Shown here piece by piece: positions 62,936 through 64,000 of a stretch of 64,000 nucleotides of DNA. Where the stretch lies: NCBI RefSeq assembly GCF_030409555.1, contig NZ_JAUFPU010000008.1, positions 62,001 through 126,000 of the forward strand, written 5' to 3'. Numbering within the stretch: position 1 is the first letter of the stretch; each line of letters starts with the position of its first letter. The stretch is from Chitinimonas viridis. GTDB lineage: Bacteria > Pseudomonadota > Gammaproteobacteria > Burkholderiales > Chitinimonadaceae. The notes below the pieces were generated by a model, which ran no database searches, was not told where the DNA came from, and was given only the letters and a program-made list of their open reading frames with translations. Both the position numbers and the translations under genes were made by a program.

Positions 62936-62950
62936 GAAGGAGCGAAGCAA

Positions 62951-63709
62951 ATGAGCACGAAGATTGCAGTGGTAACCGGTGGTAGCCGTGGCCTGGGCCG
63001 AAATGCAGCACTCAAGCTGGCGGCGAAGGGCGTGGGTGTGATTCTGACCTATCGCAGCCAGGCCGACGAGGCACAGGCGGTGGTGGCAGAGATTGGTAGC
63101 CTGGGTGGGCAGGCGGTGGCTCTGCCGTTGGATGTGGCGGACAGTGGCAGTTTCGCCGGGTTTGCACAGCAGTTGGCCGCTGCCTTGGGCGAGCACTGGG
63201 GCCGGGCGGATTTTGATTACCTGCTCAACAATGCGGGTATCGGTATCCATGCGGGTTTTTCAGAGACGACCGAGGCGCAGTTTGACCAGCTGATGAACAT
63301 ACAGCTCAAGGGCGTGTTCTTTCTGACGCAGGCGCTGCTACCCCTGATGGCCGACGGCGGCCGTATCCTGAATGTATCGACCGGGCTGACGCGCTTTGCC
63401 TTGCCAGGCTATGCCGCCTATGCGGCGATGAAGGGGGCCGTGGAAGTGCTGACGCGCTACCTGGCCAAGGAACTGGGTGCCCGCCGAATCAGCGTGAATG
63501 TGGTGGCGCCGGGCGCCATCGAGACGGATTTTGGTGGCGGCCTGGTGCGTGACAACCGCGAGGTGAATGGGTTTATCGCCGGCCAGACAGCGTTGGGGCG
63601 GGTGGGAATGCCCGATGACATAGGCCGTGTGATGGCCGCCTTGCTGTCTGATGACTGCGGCTGGATCAATGGGCAACGCATAGAGGCGTCCGGCGGGATG
63701 TTTCTGTAG
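62951..63709 (+). CDS. Short-chain dehydrogenase/reductase
   Basis: The 252 residues have the classical SDR motifs: TGGSRGLGRN (9-18), LDVADS, NNAG, a Ser in NVSTG and YAAYAAMKGA with the YxxxK pair, then ISVNVVAPGAIET. It most resembles 3-oxoacyl-ACP reductase-like enzymes; substrate unknown. GAAGGAGCGAAGCAA precedes ATG 62951; an upstream ATG at 62861 is in the divergent promoter area. LysR (divergent) is its probable regulator. Confidence 0.92.
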   Translation: MSTKIAVVTGGSRGLGRNAALKLAAKGVGVILTYRSQADEAQAVVAEIGSLGGQAVALPLDVADSGSFAGFAQQLAAALGEHWGRADFDYLLNNAGIGIHAGFSETTEAQFDQLMNIQLKGVFFLTQALLPLMADGGRILNVSTGLTRFALPGYAAYAAMKGAVEVLTRYLAKELGARRISVNVVAPGAIETDFGGGLVRDNREVNGFIAGQTALGRVGMPDDIGRVMAALLSDDCGWINGQRIEASGGMFL

Positions 63710-63752
63710 GTGGGTGATGCGGCCGGCTGTTTGGGCCCGCCGCCAGCAAGAG

Positions 63753-63783
63753 AAAGCCCCTCGCCGGTAGGAGAGGGGCTGTT
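63753..63783. terminator. Terminator between SDR and Old Yellow Enzyme genes
   Basis: AGCCCCTC pairs with GAGGGGCT around GCCGGTAGGA. On the minus strand it is followed by TTTCTC, so it mainly serves the Old Yellow Enzyme gene; it also follows the SDR stop. Confidence 0.7.
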
Positions 63784-63824
63784 CGGCCGGCTGGCTGAGT
63801 GCTGCGGGCCAAACCGGCTTGATG

Positions 63825-64000
63825 CTAGTCCGCCAGAGCCGGGTAGTCGGTATAGCCTTGCTCGGCGCCGCCATACAAGGTGGCGGGGTCCAGCTGATTC
63901 AGCTCGGCGCCTAGGGTAAAGCGGCGGACCAGATCCGGGTTGGCGATATAGGGGCGGCCAAAGGCTACGGCATCGGCGGTGCCGGCTTGTATCAGGGCCT
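63825..64000 (-). CDS. Old Yellow Enzyme-family alkene reductase (C-terminal end only)
   Basis: Only the last 57 residues lie in the window; the gene continues beyond 64000. The visible part, with ADAVAFGRPYIANPDLVRRF and EQGYTDYPAL at the end, is the conserved C-terminus of NemA/OYE flavin reductases, which reduce activated double bonds with NADPH. FGRPYIANPDL includes the phosphate-binding segment of the TIM barrel. It converges with the SDR gene. Confidence 0.88.
   Translation of the reverse strand, partial: ALIQAGTADAVAFGRPYIANPDLVRRFTLGAELNQLDPATLYGGAEQGYTDYPALAD

Overview
The window looks like the chromosome of a free-living betaproteobacterium. It is GC-rich, and the S1 protein, the cmk-rpsA-ihfB-lapA-lapB-pyrF order and the rne | rluC-HAD-Rieske-S49 protease order all resemble those of Neisseriales and related Betaproteobacteria (Chromobacterium/Chitinibacter/Chitinimonas-like). 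I cannot name a genus. About 54 protein genes are supported, two of them cut by the window edges. I see no tRNA, rRNA, CRISPR array, prophage or intact insertion sequence.

Layout. 1-2866 (minus): start of a Pel exopolysaccharide operon, with a PelX-like epimerase followed by pelA, which runs off the left edge. 3296-11664 (plus): a housekeeping and envelope block with cmk, rpsA, ihfB, lapA, lapB, pyrF, ugd, rfaE1 and a PH-domain protein. 11742-17018 (mostly minus): a solute-binding protein, the squalene genes hpnE and hpnD with two small genes coupled between them, and a DMT exporter with a divergent LysR regulator. 18052-23880 (minus): a Sua5-type tRNA-modification enzyme, then a TetR-controlled EmrA/EmrB-like efflux set split by a phosphoesterase and a LysE exporter. 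24037-28705: hydrolases, an NlpC/P60 lipoprotein, an amino-acid-binding protein and a DUF2314 protein. 28907-35605: rne diverging from rluC, a HAD phosphatase, a Rieske protein and an S49 protease. 35695-39879: an orphan motD, then argS and aroA. 40092-47613: a Tsx-like porin, an Lrp regulator, a TonB receptor with a PepSY protein, and an MFS exporter with a cysteine-rich regulator. 47819-64000: an M61 protease, a Crp-like regulator, a hemolysin-III protein, dadA, an orphan histidine kinase, a LuxR-type regulator, a second DMT exporter, hpnC with a nuclease, a GNAT/YdjM-like pair, LysR/SDR, and the end of an Old Yellow Enzyme gene.

How genes work together. HpnC, HpnD and HpnE together make squalene from farnesyl diphosphate but lie in two places about 45 kb apart; no squalene-hopene cyclase is present. 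LapA/LapB, Ugd and RfaE1 all concern lipopolysaccharide supply. RNase E and RluC serve RNA metabolism.

The most unusual feature is a pair of short palindromic, transposon-like repeat families with GAGCC outer ends and TNA (mostly TAA) flanks. The three near-complete hairpin copies of the shorter family all lie between convergent genes. The flanking TAA or TTA is often the stop codon of the neighbouring gene, and in one gap the two families sit back to back sharing one TAA.
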